Notes: a model not told the origin generated them from the sequence alone. 64,000 nt of DNA from Streptomyces sp. GSL17-111 (GCF_037911585.1 NZ_JBAJNS010000001.1:810001-874000), one strand, 5' to 3'; positions 35,223-44,432 are shown, numbered from the stretch's first letter. Numbers and translations are program-made.

Positions 35223-36713
35223 TCACCAACTGCCGCCGCGCAACAGGTAGCGCTGGATCTTCCCGGTGGCGGTGCGCGGCAGGGCGCTCACCACCTCCAC
35301 GCCGCGCGGCACCTTGAAGGCCGCCAGCTCCGCGCGGGCCGTGGCGAGCAGTGCGGCGGCGACCTCCTGCGGGTCGGCCGTGCCGGGGCGCAGGACGACG
35401 AAGGCCCGCAGCTTGGTGGCGCCCCGGTCGTCGGGGACCCCGGCGACCGCGACGTCCAGCACGGCGGGGTGCCGGGCCAGGAGGCGTTCGATCTCCACCG
35501 GCGAGACGGTGATGCCGCCGATCATCTCCAGGTCGTCGGTGCGGCCCAGGTGGACGAGGGTGCCGTCGGGGTTGCGGACGGCCCGGTCCCGGGTGTTGAG
35601 CCAGCCGTCGACGATCGTCGCGCGCGTGATCTCCGGCAGCCCGTGGTAGCCGGGCGTCACCGTCGGCCCGCTCACCCACAGTTCACCCGCCTCGCCGTCC
35701 GGGAGGGGCTGGCCGTGCTTGTCGCGGATCTCCGCCGCGAAGCCGGGCACCGGGCGGCCGACCGTGCCGGGCGTGTGCGCGGCCGGCCCGTTGGTGGCGA
35801 TCGCGTGTCCGGCCTCGGTGGAGCCGAGCTGGTCGTAGACGGGAGCGCCGAGGAACGCCGTCACCCGCTCACCGAGTTCGGGGGTGAGGCGCTCGCCCGC
35901 CGACACCGCCGCGCGGACGGTGCGGAAGGCGTCGGAGGACGTCTCCGCGAGGAGGTTGGCGTAGGCCGAGGGCACCGCGAAGAGGTAGGTGACGCCGTGG
36001 CGGGCCACCAGCTCGGCGATCCGGGCCGGCTTGGGCGGGCCGGGTTCCAGGACGGCCGCGCCACCGGAACAGAGCGGAAAGGCGAGGGAGTTGCCGAGGC
36101 CGTAGGCGAAGAAGAGCTTGGACACCGACAGCAGGACGTCGCCGGTGCCGATCTCCAGCACCTGGGCCCCGGCGCCGCTGTGGTACCGCTCCAGGTCCTG
36201 GTGCCGGTGCAGCACTCCCTTGGGGGAGCCGGTGGTGCCGGAGGTGTACTGGAGGTAGAGGGGGTGGTCGCCCCCGACCGGGGCCGCCGGGGCGGGTTCC
36301 CGGCCCTCGGCGGCCGCCAGCAGTGCGTCGGGGGTGAGGTGGGGGACGCCGGGGAAGTGGTCGACGGTCTCCTCGCGCGTCACGACGAGCACGGGCCCGC
36401 TGTCGCGGACGAGGTGCGCGTGGTCGGCCGCCGTCAGCGCCGGGTTGGTGACGACGGTGACGGCGCCGAGCCGCGCCGTGGCGAGGAACGCGGCGACCCA
36501 GGCGATGCCGTCGGTCAGGGCCAGGCACACCCGGCTCCCCTGGCCCACGCCCCGCTCGGCGAGGACGGTGGCCGTCCGCGCCGCGAGGGCGTGGACCTCC
36601 CCGTGGGTGACGCTCACGTCGTCCTCGTGGAACGCCGGGCGTCCGTCCCACCCCTTGCGCGCGCAGAGGTCGGCCAGCACCGCCGCCGCGTTGCCCGCGG
36701 TCGTCGCGTTCAT
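35223..36713 (-). CDS. Benzoate-CoA ligase-like AMP-forming enzyme (ANL) 2
   Basis: 496 residues. P-loop LQYTSGTTGSPKGVLH near 155, SKLFFAYGLGNSLAFPL near 200, GSTEAGH near 295, GRTDDLEMIGGI near 390 and the catalytic Lys in PRTATGKIQRY at the end. The SKLFFAYGLGN block is typical of benzoate- and 4-hydroxybenzoate-CoA ligases. It would activate an aromatic acid made by the cluster, such as 4-aminobenzoate or 4-hydroxybenzoate. It follows the ADC synthase gene by 49 bp in the same operon. Confidence 0.84.
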   Translation of the reverse strand: MNATTAGNAAAVLADLCARKGWDGRPAFHEDDVSVTHGEVHALAARTATVLAERGVGQGSRVCLALTDGIAWVAAFLATARLGAVTVVTNPALTAADHAHLVRDSGPVLVVTREETVDHFPGVPHLTPDALLAAAEGREPAPAAPVGGDHPLYLQYTSGTTGSPKGVLHRHQDLERYHSGAGAQVLEIGTGDVLLSVSKLFFAYGLGNSLAFPLCSGGAAVLEPGPPKPARIAELVARHGVTYLFAVPSAYANLLAETSSDAFRTVRAAVSAGERLTPELGERVTAFLGAPVYDQLGSTEAGHAIATNGPAAHTPGTVGRPVPGFAAEIRDKHGQPLPDGEAGELWVSGPTVTPGYHGLPEITRATIVDGWLNTRDRAVRNPDGTLVHLGRTDDLEMIGGITVSPVEIERLLARHPAVLDVAVAGVPDDRGATKLRAFVVLRPGTADPQEVAAALLATARAELAAFKVPRGVEVVSALPRTATGKIQRYLLRGGSW

Positions 36714-36762
36714 CCTTCGGCTCCTGTCGTCGTCGGGTCCCGGCTGGTGGGTGGAGGGGGCG

Positions 36763-38901
36763 TCAGCCCGGTAGGGGCACCTGCGCGCTGTCGGCCGTCT
36801 CCCCTGCGGCGTGGGCCCGTAGCGGGGCTGCGGCCTTGAGGAGCACCTCGTCGTACTCGGCGTCGGCGTCGGAGTCGAGGACGATGGCCCCGCCCGCGCC
36901 GACCCGCCAGCGTCCGTCGCTGCGCACGGCGGTCCGGATGACGATGTTCAGGTCCGCCGTCCCGTTCGTGGACAGGAAGCCGATGGCGCCGGAGTAGATC
37001 CCCCGTGCCTCGTCCTCCAGGGAGTCGATGATCTCCATCGTGCGCAGCTTGGGCGCACCGGTCATGGAGCCGCCGGGGAAGCAGGCCCGCACGACGTCGA
37101 TCACGTCGTTCTCGGGGCGGATGCGCCCGCACACGGTGGACACGAGCTGGTGCACCGTCGTGTAGGTCTCGGCCGCCATCAGCCGGGGCACGTGGACGCT
37201 GCCGATCTCGCACACCCGGCCGAGGTCGTTGCGCAGGAGGTCCACGATCATCAGGTTCTCGGCGCGGGTCTTGGCGTCGGCCGCGAGCGAGTCGCGCAGC
37301 CGCACGTCCTCCTGCGGGTCCGGACTGCGGTGGACCGTGCCCTTGATCGGCTTGGTCTCCACCACCCGGGACCGGTCGATGGACAGGAACCGCTCGGGGG
37401 AGGAGCTGGCCACCTCGACGTCGCCCAGCCGCAGGTAGGCGGCGTAGGGGGCGGGGTTGAGCCGCCGCAGGGCACGGTAGTAGGCGAAACCGTCCCCGTC
37501 GGCGGCGGGCAGCCACGCGGAGGTGGTCAGACAGACCTCGTAGCTCTCCCCGGCGTGCAGGTAGCGCTGGATCTCCGCGATCCGGGCCCGGTACTGCTCG
37601 CGGTCGTGCAGCAGCCAGGACCCGGCGTCGGTGCCGGGGGGCGTCGGGACGGGCGGCACCGGCGGGAGGGACAGCAGCGAGGCCACCGCCGCGTCGGCCC
37701 AGCGCGCCGCCGCGACCTCGGTGTCGGGGTCGGAGAGCGCGACGACGTAGGTGCACTCCTCGAAGTGGTCGACGACGACGAAGCGGTCCACGAAGAGCCA
37801 CATCGCGTCGGGCACGGGGGAGGTGTGCCGGTTGACGGAGCCGAGGTCGCCCTTGAGCTCGTAGCCGAAGTACCCCACGTAGCCGCCGGAGAAGTCGAAC
37901 GGAACGTCCGTCAGGTCCACCCGCCGCCGGCGCAGCTGGCGCTGGAGGTAGTCGAAGATGTCGCCCGGGACCGGACGTGCGGGGTGCCCCGCACGTTCGA
38001 CGACGACGGCGTTCTCACCGGTGCGGTAGCGGACGAGCTCGGCCAGCGGGCCGGAGGCGTCGCCCATGAAGGAGAACCGGGACCGGCCCGGCTCGACGTG
38101 GGCGCTGTCGAGCCAGAACGCGGGGGCGGCGGAGTCGCTGTACAGGTGGGTGAAGGCGGCCTCGGTGTCCACGGCCGTCTCGATGGTGCGCAGGTGCACC
38201 CGCAGTCCGGCGGACGGTTCGTCGGGCCGGACGGTGGGCGCCTGGGCCTTCGGCGTCGCGGGGGCGGGCGGCGCGGCCGGGGACGTCCGGGCGGGGGCCC
38301 CGACGGCCGGGGTACGGGTGCCGCGCCGCAGGGTGAGGTCGCGGAAGTTCGCCAGGAGCTGCCGGCCGTACTCGGTGCACACCGACTCGGGGTGGAACTG
38401 CACCCCCCACAGCGGCCTGGTGCGGTGCCGGAGCCCCATGATGACGCCGTCCTCCGACCACGCCGTGGCCTCCAGCTCCGGCGGCAGCGGCTCGGCCACG
38501 CTCAGGGAGTGGTAGCGCACGGCGGTGAAGTCCTGCGGCAGCCCGGCGAAGACGTCCTCGTCGTGGTGCCGGACCGTGCTGAGGTAGCCGTGTCGGGGCT
38601 GCGGGGCGGGGACGACCCCGGCCCCCGCGGCGAGGCCGATGCCCTGGTGCCCCAGGCAGACGCCGAGGACGGGTATCTCGCTGCGTTCCAGCACGTCGGT
38701 GGCGATGCCGAAGTCGCGCGCCCTGCCGGGGTGGCCGGGGCCTGGGGAGACGACGACGTTGTCGAAGTCCGACAGCTCCGGGACGGCGGTGGCCGGTGTG
38801 TCGTTGGTGATCACTACGGGCTCGGCACCGTTGACCTCGGCGATCAGCTGGAAGAGGTTGTAGGTGTACGAGTCGTAGTTGTCGATCAGCAGAGTGCGCA
38901 T
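36763..38901 (-). CDS. pabAB: Fused aminodeoxychorismate synthase (PabA-PabB)
   Basis: 712 residues. Residues 1-190 are a class I glutamine amidotransferase with GVCLGHQG (nucleophile Cys82) and QFHPES. After a Pro/Ala linker comes a chorismate-binding domain with GYVGYFGYELKGDLG, LLRNDLGRVCEIGSV, GGSMTGAPKLRTMEII and PIKGT. The Lys in PIKGT marks ADC synthase; anthranilate synthases have PIAGT. It converts chorismate and glutamine to 4-amino-4-deoxychorismate. Fused PabAB proteins are common in Streptomyces pathways that need 4-aminobenzoate as a building block. DAHP synthase precedes it and ADC lyase follows four genes later. Confidence 0.92.
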   Translation of the reverse strand: MRTLLIDNYDSYTYNLFQLIAEVNGAEPVVITNDTPATAVPELSDFDNVVVSPGPGHPGRARDFGIATDVLERSEIPVLGVCLGHQGIGLAAGAGVVPAPQPRHGYLSTVRHHDEDVFAGLPQDFTAVRYHSLSVAEPLPPELEATAWSEDGVIMGLRHRTRPLWGVQFHPESVCTEYGRQLLANFRDLTLRRGTRTPAVGAPARTSPAAPPAPATPKAQAPTVRPDEPSAGLRVHLRTIETAVDTEAAFTHLYSDSAAPAFWLDSAHVEPGRSRFSFMGDASGPLAELVRYRTGENAVVVERAGHPARPVPGDIFDYLQRQLRRRRVDLTDVPFDFSGGYVGYFGYELKGDLGSVNRHTSPVPDAMWLFVDRFVVVDHFEECTYVVALSDPDTEVAAARWADAAVASLLSLPPVPPVPTPPGTDAGSWLLHDREQYRARIAEIQRYLHAGESYEVCLTTSAWLPAADGDGFAYYRALRRLNPAPYAAYLRLGDVEVASSSPERFLSIDRSRVVETKPIKGTVHRSPDPQEDVRLRDSLAADAKTRAENLMIVDLLRNDLGRVCEIGSVHVPRLMAAETYTTVHQLVSTVCGRIRPENDVIDVVRACFPGGSMTGAPKLRTMEIIDSLEDEARGIYSGAIGFLSTNGTADLNIVIRTAVRSDGRWRVGAGGAIVLDSDADAEYDEVLLKAAAPLRAHAAGETADSAQVPLPG

Positions 38902-38954
38902 GCCTGTCGCTTTCTGCCGAAGTCACGTACCTCCGGCTCGGATGGGGAAAGGGC

Positions 38955-40346
38955 TCAGTGGTGGCGCAGCAGGTCGGCCACGGCCTCGATGACGTGGAAC
39001 GCCTGGGCGTTGCTGAGCCGCGGGTCGCACAGGGTGCGGTAGGCCTGGGTCAACTGCTCCTCGGAGGAGGGACCGCCGGGGCCGAGGCACTCGGTGACCT
39101 CCTCGCCCGCGATCTCCAGGTGCACGCCTCCGGGCCACACCCCCGCCCGGCCCAGCACCTCGAAGAACCCGGTGATCTCGGTGAGGACGTCGGCGACCCG
39201 GCGGGTCTTGAGGCCGTTCCCGAGGGTGACGGTGTTGCCGTGCATGGGATCGCACAGCCACGCCACGTCGTGTCCGGCCCCGCGCACCGCGCGGACGAGG
39301 GCGGGCAGCCGGTCCCGTACCTGACCGGCGCCGAGACGGCTGATGAGGGTGAGCCGTCCGGGGGTGCGGTGCGGGTCGATGCGTGCGCAGACCCGCAGCA
39401 GGTCCTCCTCCCGGGTGCCGGGGCCGACCTTGCACGCCACGGGGTTGGCGATGCCGGCGAGGAAGGCCACGTGGGCGCCGCCCACCTGGCGCGTGCGGTC
39501 ACCGATCCACGGGAAGTGGGTGGAGAGCAGGTACTGCTGGCCGGTGTGCGGGTCCCGCCGGACGAGGGGCTGTTCGTAGTCCAGGACGAGGGCCTCGTGG
39601 CTGGTCCACAGCCCCGTGCGGGTCCAGCCCTCCGGGCCGCGCACCGTCCGGCCGTAGTCGCGCAGCACGGACCGCAGGCTGCCGTCCCAGGTGCGCACCG
39701 GGTAGGCGCTGCCGCTCCGCGCGCCGTTCAGCTCGCGCAGGGCCTGCTCCCCCGCCGACGCGTGGGCCAGCAGGCGCAGTTCGTTCATGACCGCGCGCGA
39801 GGTGGCGTAGGCGAGTTCCATCCGGGCCGGGTCGGCCGTCCGGGACGCCTCGTCGGCCGCGTGGCCGTTCACCAGGTCGCCCCGGTAGACGGGCAGCGCG
39901 CGGCCGTCGCACCACTCGACGGGCTTGGAGCGCGGTTTGGCGTGCTGGCCGGCGATGCGCCCGACGGTGACGGTCGGCAGGTCCAGCCGCTCGCTGAGGA
40001 GTTCCCCCAGCGCGCCGATGACCTCGTGCTTGGCCCGGACCGCGTGGACGGCGGCGGGGCCGGTGGGTTCGGCGCAGTCACCGGCCTGGAGCAGGAAGGC
40101 CCGGCCCGCGCGGACGTCCACGAGGGCGGAGCCGAGCCGCCGCACGTCGGCGGGCGCCGTCAGGGCGGGCCACAGGGCGAGCCGGTCCTGGACCCGGGCG
40201 GCGGCGGAGGCGTCGGGCCACTCCGGCTGCTGCTCGGCGGGCAGGTGCCGCCAGTGGAGGCCGGGCAGCGGAACGGCCGCTGCCCCGGTGGGGTCGTGGG
40301 CGTCGGACTGAGTGGGGGGCGCAGGTGCGAAATCGGTCGTGGTCAC
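38955..40346 (-). CDS. Class II DAHP synthase
   Basis: 463 residues from GTG 40346. Class II (plant-type) features: QAGDCAEP with the metal-binding Cys, GRIAGQHAKPRSKP, DYEQPLVRRDP, WIGDRTRQ, CKVGPG and DPMHGNTV. It condenses phosphoenolpyruvate with erythrose 4-phosphate, the first step to chorismate. A cluster-borne copy suggests extra chorismate supply that escapes normal feedback control. It lies 53 bp ahead of the ADC synthase gene. Confidence 0.92.
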   Translation of the reverse strand: MTTTDFAPAPPTQSDAHDPTGAAAVPLPGLHWRHLPAEQQPEWPDASAAARVQDRLALWPALTAPADVRRLGSALVDVRAGRAFLLQAGDCAEPTGPAAVHAVRAKHEVIGALGELLSERLDLPTVTVGRIAGQHAKPRSKPVEWCDGRALPVYRGDLVNGHAADEASRTADPARMELAYATSRAVMNELRLLAHASAGEQALRELNGARSGSAYPVRTWDGSLRSVLRDYGRTVRGPEGWTRTGLWTSHEALVLDYEQPLVRRDPHTGQQYLLSTHFPWIGDRTRQVGGAHVAFLAGIANPVACKVGPGTREEDLLRVCARIDPHRTPGRLTLISRLGAGQVRDRLPALVRAVRGAGHDVAWLCDPMHGNTVTLGNGLKTRRVADVLTEITGFFEVLGRAGVWPGGVHLEIAGEEVTECLGPGGPSSEEQLTQAYRTLCDPRLSNAQAFHVIEAVADLLRHH

Positions 40347-40398
40347 CCGTTCATCTCTTCCGTGGACGTGGCGGGCACGGGGCCCGCCGGCGGCGGAC

Positions 40399-41772
40399 TC
40401 AGCTCTCCGGCGGCGCGGAGACCAGGCCCTTCGGTTCGAGCAGGAACTGGGCGAGACTGCCGTCGTGGGGGATCTCGGGGACCGAGGTCCAGGGCCGGAC
40501 CCGGCCGGTCACGACCTTGCGGACGCTCGGCTCCCGCAGGACCCGTTCGGCCAGCTCGGCGTGCTCGTCGGGCAGTGAGACGACCAGCGAGTCGCGCAGC
40601 GGTGCGGTGCCGTCCTGGGGGCGCCAGGGGGCCACGACGACGAAGGGGAAGCCGAGTTCCGTGCCGACGATCGGCGCGGTCACGTCGCTCACCGACACGA
40701 CGAGCGGACGCATGACGGCACTGCCGTCCCCGGGGTCACCGCAGAGGCCGTCGGCGTACCGGTGGGTGCTGTGGTCGACCGCGCCCGCCGTCATCCCGGT
40801 GAGGTGCTCGGCCAGCACGGCCCCGCTCTCCCGCGTCATGGCGGGCAGCGTGGCCGTCGGGTCGGTGACCGGACGGACCGGCAGTGCGGCCAGGCGCTCG
40901 GCCAGCGCGTCCGCGAGCGGGGCGACGGGCCCGCTGGTGAGGACGAGGGAGATGTTGTTGCAGCGCACGCCCCCGTCGTCGGCGATCCACTCGACGAGGT
41001 CGCCGAGCAGGCCCTCGTCCCGCGCGGCGGCCGGGCCGACCAGCACCTTGCTGCGGCCCGGGCCCCGGACGAGGACGTCGCGCCGCGCGCCGAACCGCTC
41101 GGCGGCGGCCGGACCGCCGTAGACCAGGCCCAGGTCCGCCTCGGCGAGGAGGTGCTCGCCCACCTCGTGCCCACCGGGCAGGAGGGCCGCGCGGTCGGGG
41201 CCGGTGCCCGCCGCGAGCAGGGCCGCGAACAGCCGCCGGGGGGTGAAGGGGTCCTTGCTGCCGGGGCGCACCAGGACCGAGACGCCCATCGCCAGGGCGC
41301 GCACCCAGGTGACGTTCGGCTCGGGGTGGTTGTTGGGGACGACGGCCGCCAGCAGGTCGCCGCGCGGAAGCCAGCGGGTGGCGAAGCCGGGTTCGGCGAA
41401 CGGGGCCGGCAGTTCGGCCTGGTTGAGCCGCTCGATCCGGCCCAGCTGGGCGCGGATGCCCTCGATGGCCCGGTGGACGGCGCCCAGCGGCGTACCGGTG
41501 GCCAGCGCGACGCGGCGCCCGTACTCCTCGGGCGTCTCCCCCTCCAGCTCGGCGGTGGCGAACAGCTCGCCCGCCTTGGCGAAGACGGACGCGTCGGGCG
41601 CGAGGTCGGCGGCGCCGGCCCGTACCCGGTTGAGGGCGGCCTGGGCGAGTAGCCGCGGGGCGAGGCCCACGGACGCGAGCGGCATGCCGTCCACGCCGGT
41701 CAGCGTCGAGCGGTCCCGGCTGTCCACGTCGCGGCCGGAGATGACCGGGTTGACCACGGGCAGCGCGCTCAT
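40399..41772 (-). CDS. LuxC/EhpG-like acyl reductase (aldehyde dehydrogenase fold)
   Basis: 457 residues from ATG 41772. Aldehyde dehydrogenase-like fold with AAVVPNNHPEPNVTW, ALAMGVSVLVRPGSKDPFTP and a likely nucleophile Cys in GGVRCNNISLVL near 265. LuxC-type enzymes reduce an activated acyl group with NADPH to an aldehyde. The gene overlaps the upstream adenylating gene by 4 bases (ATGA). The pair resembles EhpF/EhpG, which activate and reduce a phenazine carboxylate. Here the substrate is more likely a benzoate-type acid, giving an aldehyde or alcohol. Confidence 0.72.
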   Translation of the reverse strand: MSALPVVNPVISGRDVDSRDRSTLTGVDGMPLASVGLAPRLLAQAALNRVRAGAADLAPDASVFAKAGELFATAELEGETPEEYGRRVALATGTPLGAVHRAIEGIRAQLGRIERLNQAELPAPFAEPGFATRWLPRGDLLAAVVPNNHPEPNVTWVRALAMGVSVLVRPGSKDPFTPRRLFAALLAAGTGPDRAALLPGGHEVGEHLLAEADLGLVYGGPAAAERFGARRDVLVRGPGRSKVLVGPAAARDEGLLGDLVEWIADDGGVRCNNISLVLTSGPVAPLADALAERLAALPVRPVTDPTATLPAMTRESGAVLAEHLTGMTAGAVDHSTHRYADGLCGDPGDGSAVMRPLVVSVSDVTAPIVGTELGFPFVVVAPWRPQDGTAPLRDSLVVSLPDEHAELAERVLREPSVRKVVTGRVRPWTSVPEIPHDGSLAQFLLEPKGLVSAPPES

Positions 41773-42857
41773 CAGTAGACCCCTTCCACGACGGTCGGCG
41801 CGTCGTCGGTGCGCAGGGGGGCGATGTCGGCCAGCCCGTCGACGGTGTCCCCGGCCGCCGGGCGCACCCGGATCGCGGTGTCCCGCTCCAGCACGTTCGG
41901 CAGGAACATGTCGTGGCTCAGCTGGTGCATCAGGACCTGCCCGCGCCGGCCGTACTCGACCTCCTCGCCCGTCTCGGGGTCCAGGACCTCGACCACGGAC
42001 TGCGGGAAGTAGGGCCGGAAGACGCAGGGGTGCTCGTCGCCCTCCTCGGGCGGACGCTGGGGCGCGATGCCCATGATCGTGTTGCCGTAGATCGCGGCGA
42101 CCTTCGCCCGGGGGAAGAAGAACTCCTCGACCTGGCGCAGCGATTCGGCGCTCATGCTCGTCCCCGCCCACAGGATGCCCTCGACGGTGGACGCCAGGCG
42201 CTCGTGCAGGGAGGCCCGCGCGCAGACGGCCTCCAGCACGGGCGGGGTGATGAAGAGTGTCTTGATCTCCTGGGAGCGGACCACCAGCTCCATCTGGTCC
42301 AGCAGGTACTCGCGGTACTCGGCGGCCAGGTCGGTGCGCCCGGAGCCGATGAGCCGCTTCACCCAGCGGGGGTCGAAGTCGAGGGTGAAGCAGACGCCGC
42401 CGCGCAGGTGGGCGAGGTGCCGCACGGTGCGCCCGACGACGTGCGGGCCGGTGGGACCGACGTGCAGCCAGTGGCCGGTGGCGGGGAAGCCGTGCTCCGC
42501 GAGCACCTCACTCACCCAGTCGACGTTGCGGGTGCGGGCGGTGCTGTCGACGATACGTTTCGGCGCGCCGACCGTGCCGCCGGACTCGAAGACGTCGAAG
42601 GACGCGGCGTCGGACCCCTTGGGGAAGAGCTCCTCGACCGGGACGGTGCGCAGTTCGTCGCTGACGTCGGGGAACCTGCGCAGGTCGGCCAGGCTGGTGA
42701 TGTCGGTCAACGGATCGAAGCCGAGACTTCCCGTCCGGTTCAGCCAGAACGGCGAACCGGTGGCGGGCTCGAAGTGCCACCGCATCATCGCGTGCAGGTG
42801 CGCGGCGACGGCGGCCTCGTCCTGCGGCCGTGACGTGCCAGGGGTCAGCTCAGGCAT
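41772..42857 (-). CDS. EhpF-like short adenylate-forming enzyme
   Basis: 361 residues, short for the ANL superfamily because the mobile C-terminal domain is missing, as in EhpF. SGGTVGAPKRIV near 110 is the P-loop, IYGNTIMGIAPQ near 255 the adenine-binding motif, and VEYGRRGQVLMHQLSHDMFLPNVLERD near 305 carries the ribose-binding Asp. It would activate an aromatic carboxylate and hand it to the reductase encoded by the overlapping next gene. It is the first gene of the leftward operon and is divergent from the AhpD-like gene. Confidence 0.72.
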   Translation of the reverse strand: MPELTPGTSRPQDEAAVAAHLHAMMRWHFEPATGSPFWLNRTGSLGFDPLTDITSLADLRRFPDVSDELRTVPVEELFPKGSDAASFDVFESGGTVGAPKRIVDSTARTRNVDWVSEVLAEHGFPATGHWLHVGPTGPHVVGRTVRHLAHLRGGVCFTLDFDPRWVKRLIGSGRTDLAAEYREYLLDQMELVVRSQEIKTLFITPPVLEAVCARASLHERLASTVEGILWAGTSMSAESLRQVEEFFFPRAKVAAIYGNTIMGIAPQRPPEEGDEHPCVFRPYFPQSVVEVLDPETGEEVEYGRRGQVLMHQLSHDMFLPNVLERDTAIRVRPAAGDTVDGLADIAPLRTDDAPTVVEGVY

Positions 42858-43278
42858 GTTGATCTGCGGCCCTTCATCGGTCGGTCCCGGATCACCGTCG
42901 GAGCGCGGCGGGACGGATCCGGAGGTGGAAACGTGGCGGACCGCGGGAAAGGGCCGGACGCCTGGACGGCAGCCCGCACCCCGGGATACCCGCGGCGTGG
43001 AGCACGGTGTGCTGTGGTGCAGGTGAGGGTGGTGCAGGTGGTGCTGGTGGTCAGCCAGGGAATGTGGTCACGCGTCGCACCGGAACCGAGCGTCATCGTT
43101 CCGGAGAGCACAGTTATCTTTCGCGCGAGACAGTTCGCCTGTCAAGGCGAAGCCGAACACGACCCGAGCCCACCGCGAGCTGACCGGGTACCGGCCTGGC
43201 GGGACACCGTCGCAACGTTCAACTGCAGGTGTCATTCCGGAAGTTGGGCGACCACTTCGGGTCACATATGGTCAGCGC
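42858..43278. promoter_or_regulatory. Divergent promoter region of the aromatic cluster
   Basis: 421 bases between the EhpF-like and AhpD-like starts. A perfect inverted repeat TTCGCC-TGTCAA-GGCGAA lies at 43134-43151, within a larger imperfect repeat GTTCGCCTG...AAGCCGAAC that resembles StrR-type sites but with an 8-base instead of an 11-base gap. GTTCAACTG at 43217-43225 is a possible further StrR half-site. A GT-rich stretch runs over 43018-43060. No gene is seen. Confidence 0.5.
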
Positions 43279-43758
43279 ATGGCTACCGGAAAGAACGAGC
43301 GTCTCGACCTCCGTGAACTGTCCTCCTCCACCTACGCGGTGATGCACCGGCTGGCCGGCCAGGCCGACAAGGCGGCCGAGGAGTCCGGGCTGGAGAGCGA
43401 ACTGCTCCACCTCGTGCGCATCCGCTCCTCGCAGATCAACGGATGCGCGTTCTGCATCGACATGCACACCATCGACGCCCGCCGGGCCGGCGTGGGCGAG
43501 CAGCGCATCTACGCGCTCAACGCCTGGCGGGAGACCCCCTTCTACAGCGACCGCGAGCGCGCGGCCCTGGAGGTGGCCGAGTCGGTCACCCTCATCCACG
43601 ACGGTCAGCTGCCCGACGACGTCTTCGAGCGGGGCCGCGAGGCCTTCGGCGAGGCGCAGCTCGCCCAGCTCGTCTGGGTCGTCGTCGCCATCAACAGCTA
43701 CAACCGCCTGGCCATCACCGCCCGCCTCGCGCCGGGGAACTACCACCCCGGGGAGTGA
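43279..43758 (+). CDS. AhpD-like carboxymuconolactone decarboxylase family protein
   Basis: 159 residues. The AhpD core CAFCIDMH near 55-62 gives C-x2-C-x3-H, the redox and proton-relay triad of this family, in an all-helical fold (LLHLVRIRSSQINGCAFC). These proteins act as peroxidase partners or as lyases on small ring compounds. It starts 421 bp from the EhpF-like gene and is followed at once by a terminator-like hairpin. Its place in the pathway is unknown; peroxide removal for two flavin hydroxylases and an oxidase is one option. Confidence 0.85.
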   Translation: MATGKNERLDLRELSSSTYAVMHRLAGQADKAAEESGLESELLHLVRIRSSQINGCAFCIDMHTIDARRAGVGEQRIYALNAWRETPFYSDRERAALEVAESVTLIHDGQLPDDVFERGREAFGEAQLAQLVWVVVAINSYNRLAITARLAPGNYHPGE

Positions 43759-43766
43759 CCCTCCCG

Positions 43767-43798
43767 GCCGTTGTGGCCGCCGGTGCGGCCACAACGGC
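43767..43798 (+). terminator. Hairpin between the AhpD-like and chorismate lyase-like genes
   Basis: GCCGTTGTGGCCGC (43767-43780) pairs perfectly with 43785-43798 around the loop CGGT. It begins 8 bases after the AhpD-like stop and leaves only 31 bases before the next start, so it would attenuate the two downstream genes. Confidence 0.8.
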
Positions 43799-43829
43799 GT
43801 CGTCCCGTCCAGCCGGGGGTGAACCGACC

Positions 43830-44432
43830 ATGCGCACGCGCGGGAACACCGGTACCTCGACCCCGCCGCAGCCCGTGCGGTGGGAGCACTTCGCCGACCC
43901 CTTCACCCGCCGGCTGGTCGGGCACACCGGGTCCACGACCGAACAGCTCCGGCTGCGGACCGGACAGCCGCTGCTGCTGCGCCTCGTCAGCCAGCGGACG
44001 GGACCGCCGCAGGAGGCGGACCGGCCGCACGTGCCGCACGCGGCCCGGCCGGCGCCGGGCACGCCCCGGCTGGTGCGGGTGACGGAGTTGGTGACCCCGC
44101 AGGGTCTCACCGTCTCCCGCAACCTGGTGACGGGACGCGTGCCCACGGCACCGGCCGTCCTCGACGCCGTCACCTGCCCCCGCACCCCCCTGGGCAGCAC
44201 GCTGCTGCGCACCGGCATGGCCCAGCGACGCACCCTGCTGAGCGCCGGCACCGCCCCGTGGCCGGGGACACCGGACTCCCCCGCCGTGCGCCGGGATTAC
44301 CTGCTGCACCTGGCCGACGAGGCGCCGCTGTACGTCGTCGAGCACTTCAACCCCGCCGTGGTGCCGAGCGGTCGGCGTCCACCGGATGGCGGCCCCGCCC
44401 GGTCGCACCCGTACGAAGGGGCACGCACGTGA
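43830..44432 (+). CDS. Chorismate pyruvate-lyase-like protein (UbiC/DUF98 type)
   Basis: 200 residues. DPFTRRLVGHTGSTTEQLRL, RVTELVTPQGLTVSRNLV, TPLGSTLL and PLYVVEHFNPAVVP fall in the order seen in UbiC-type lyases, including the Glu near the C-terminus that binds product. Such enzymes split chorismate into 4-hydroxybenzoate and pyruvate. Sequence similarity is judged by eye and is moderate. Its stop overlaps the start of monooxygenase 2 by 4 bases (GTGA), so product and hydroxylase are coupled. The arrangement mirrors ADC lyase next to monooxygenase 1. Confidence 0.68.
   Translation: MRTRGNTGTSTPPQPVRWEHFADPFTRRLVGHTGSTTEQLRLRTGQPLLLRLVSQRTGPPQEADRPHVPHAARPAPGTPRLVRVTELVTPQGLTVSRNLVTGRVPTAPAVLDAVTCPRTPLGSTLLRTGMAQRRTLLSAGTAPWPGTPDSPAVRRDYLLHLADEAPLYVVEHFNPAVVPSGRRPPDGGPARSHPYEGART

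Noticed and set aside
36763-38901. Anthranilate synthase or phenazine PhzE fusion
   Set aside because: The chorismate domain has PIKGT rather than PIAGT, the amidotransferase is N-terminal, and an ADC lyase lies in the operon; no phz genes are present.
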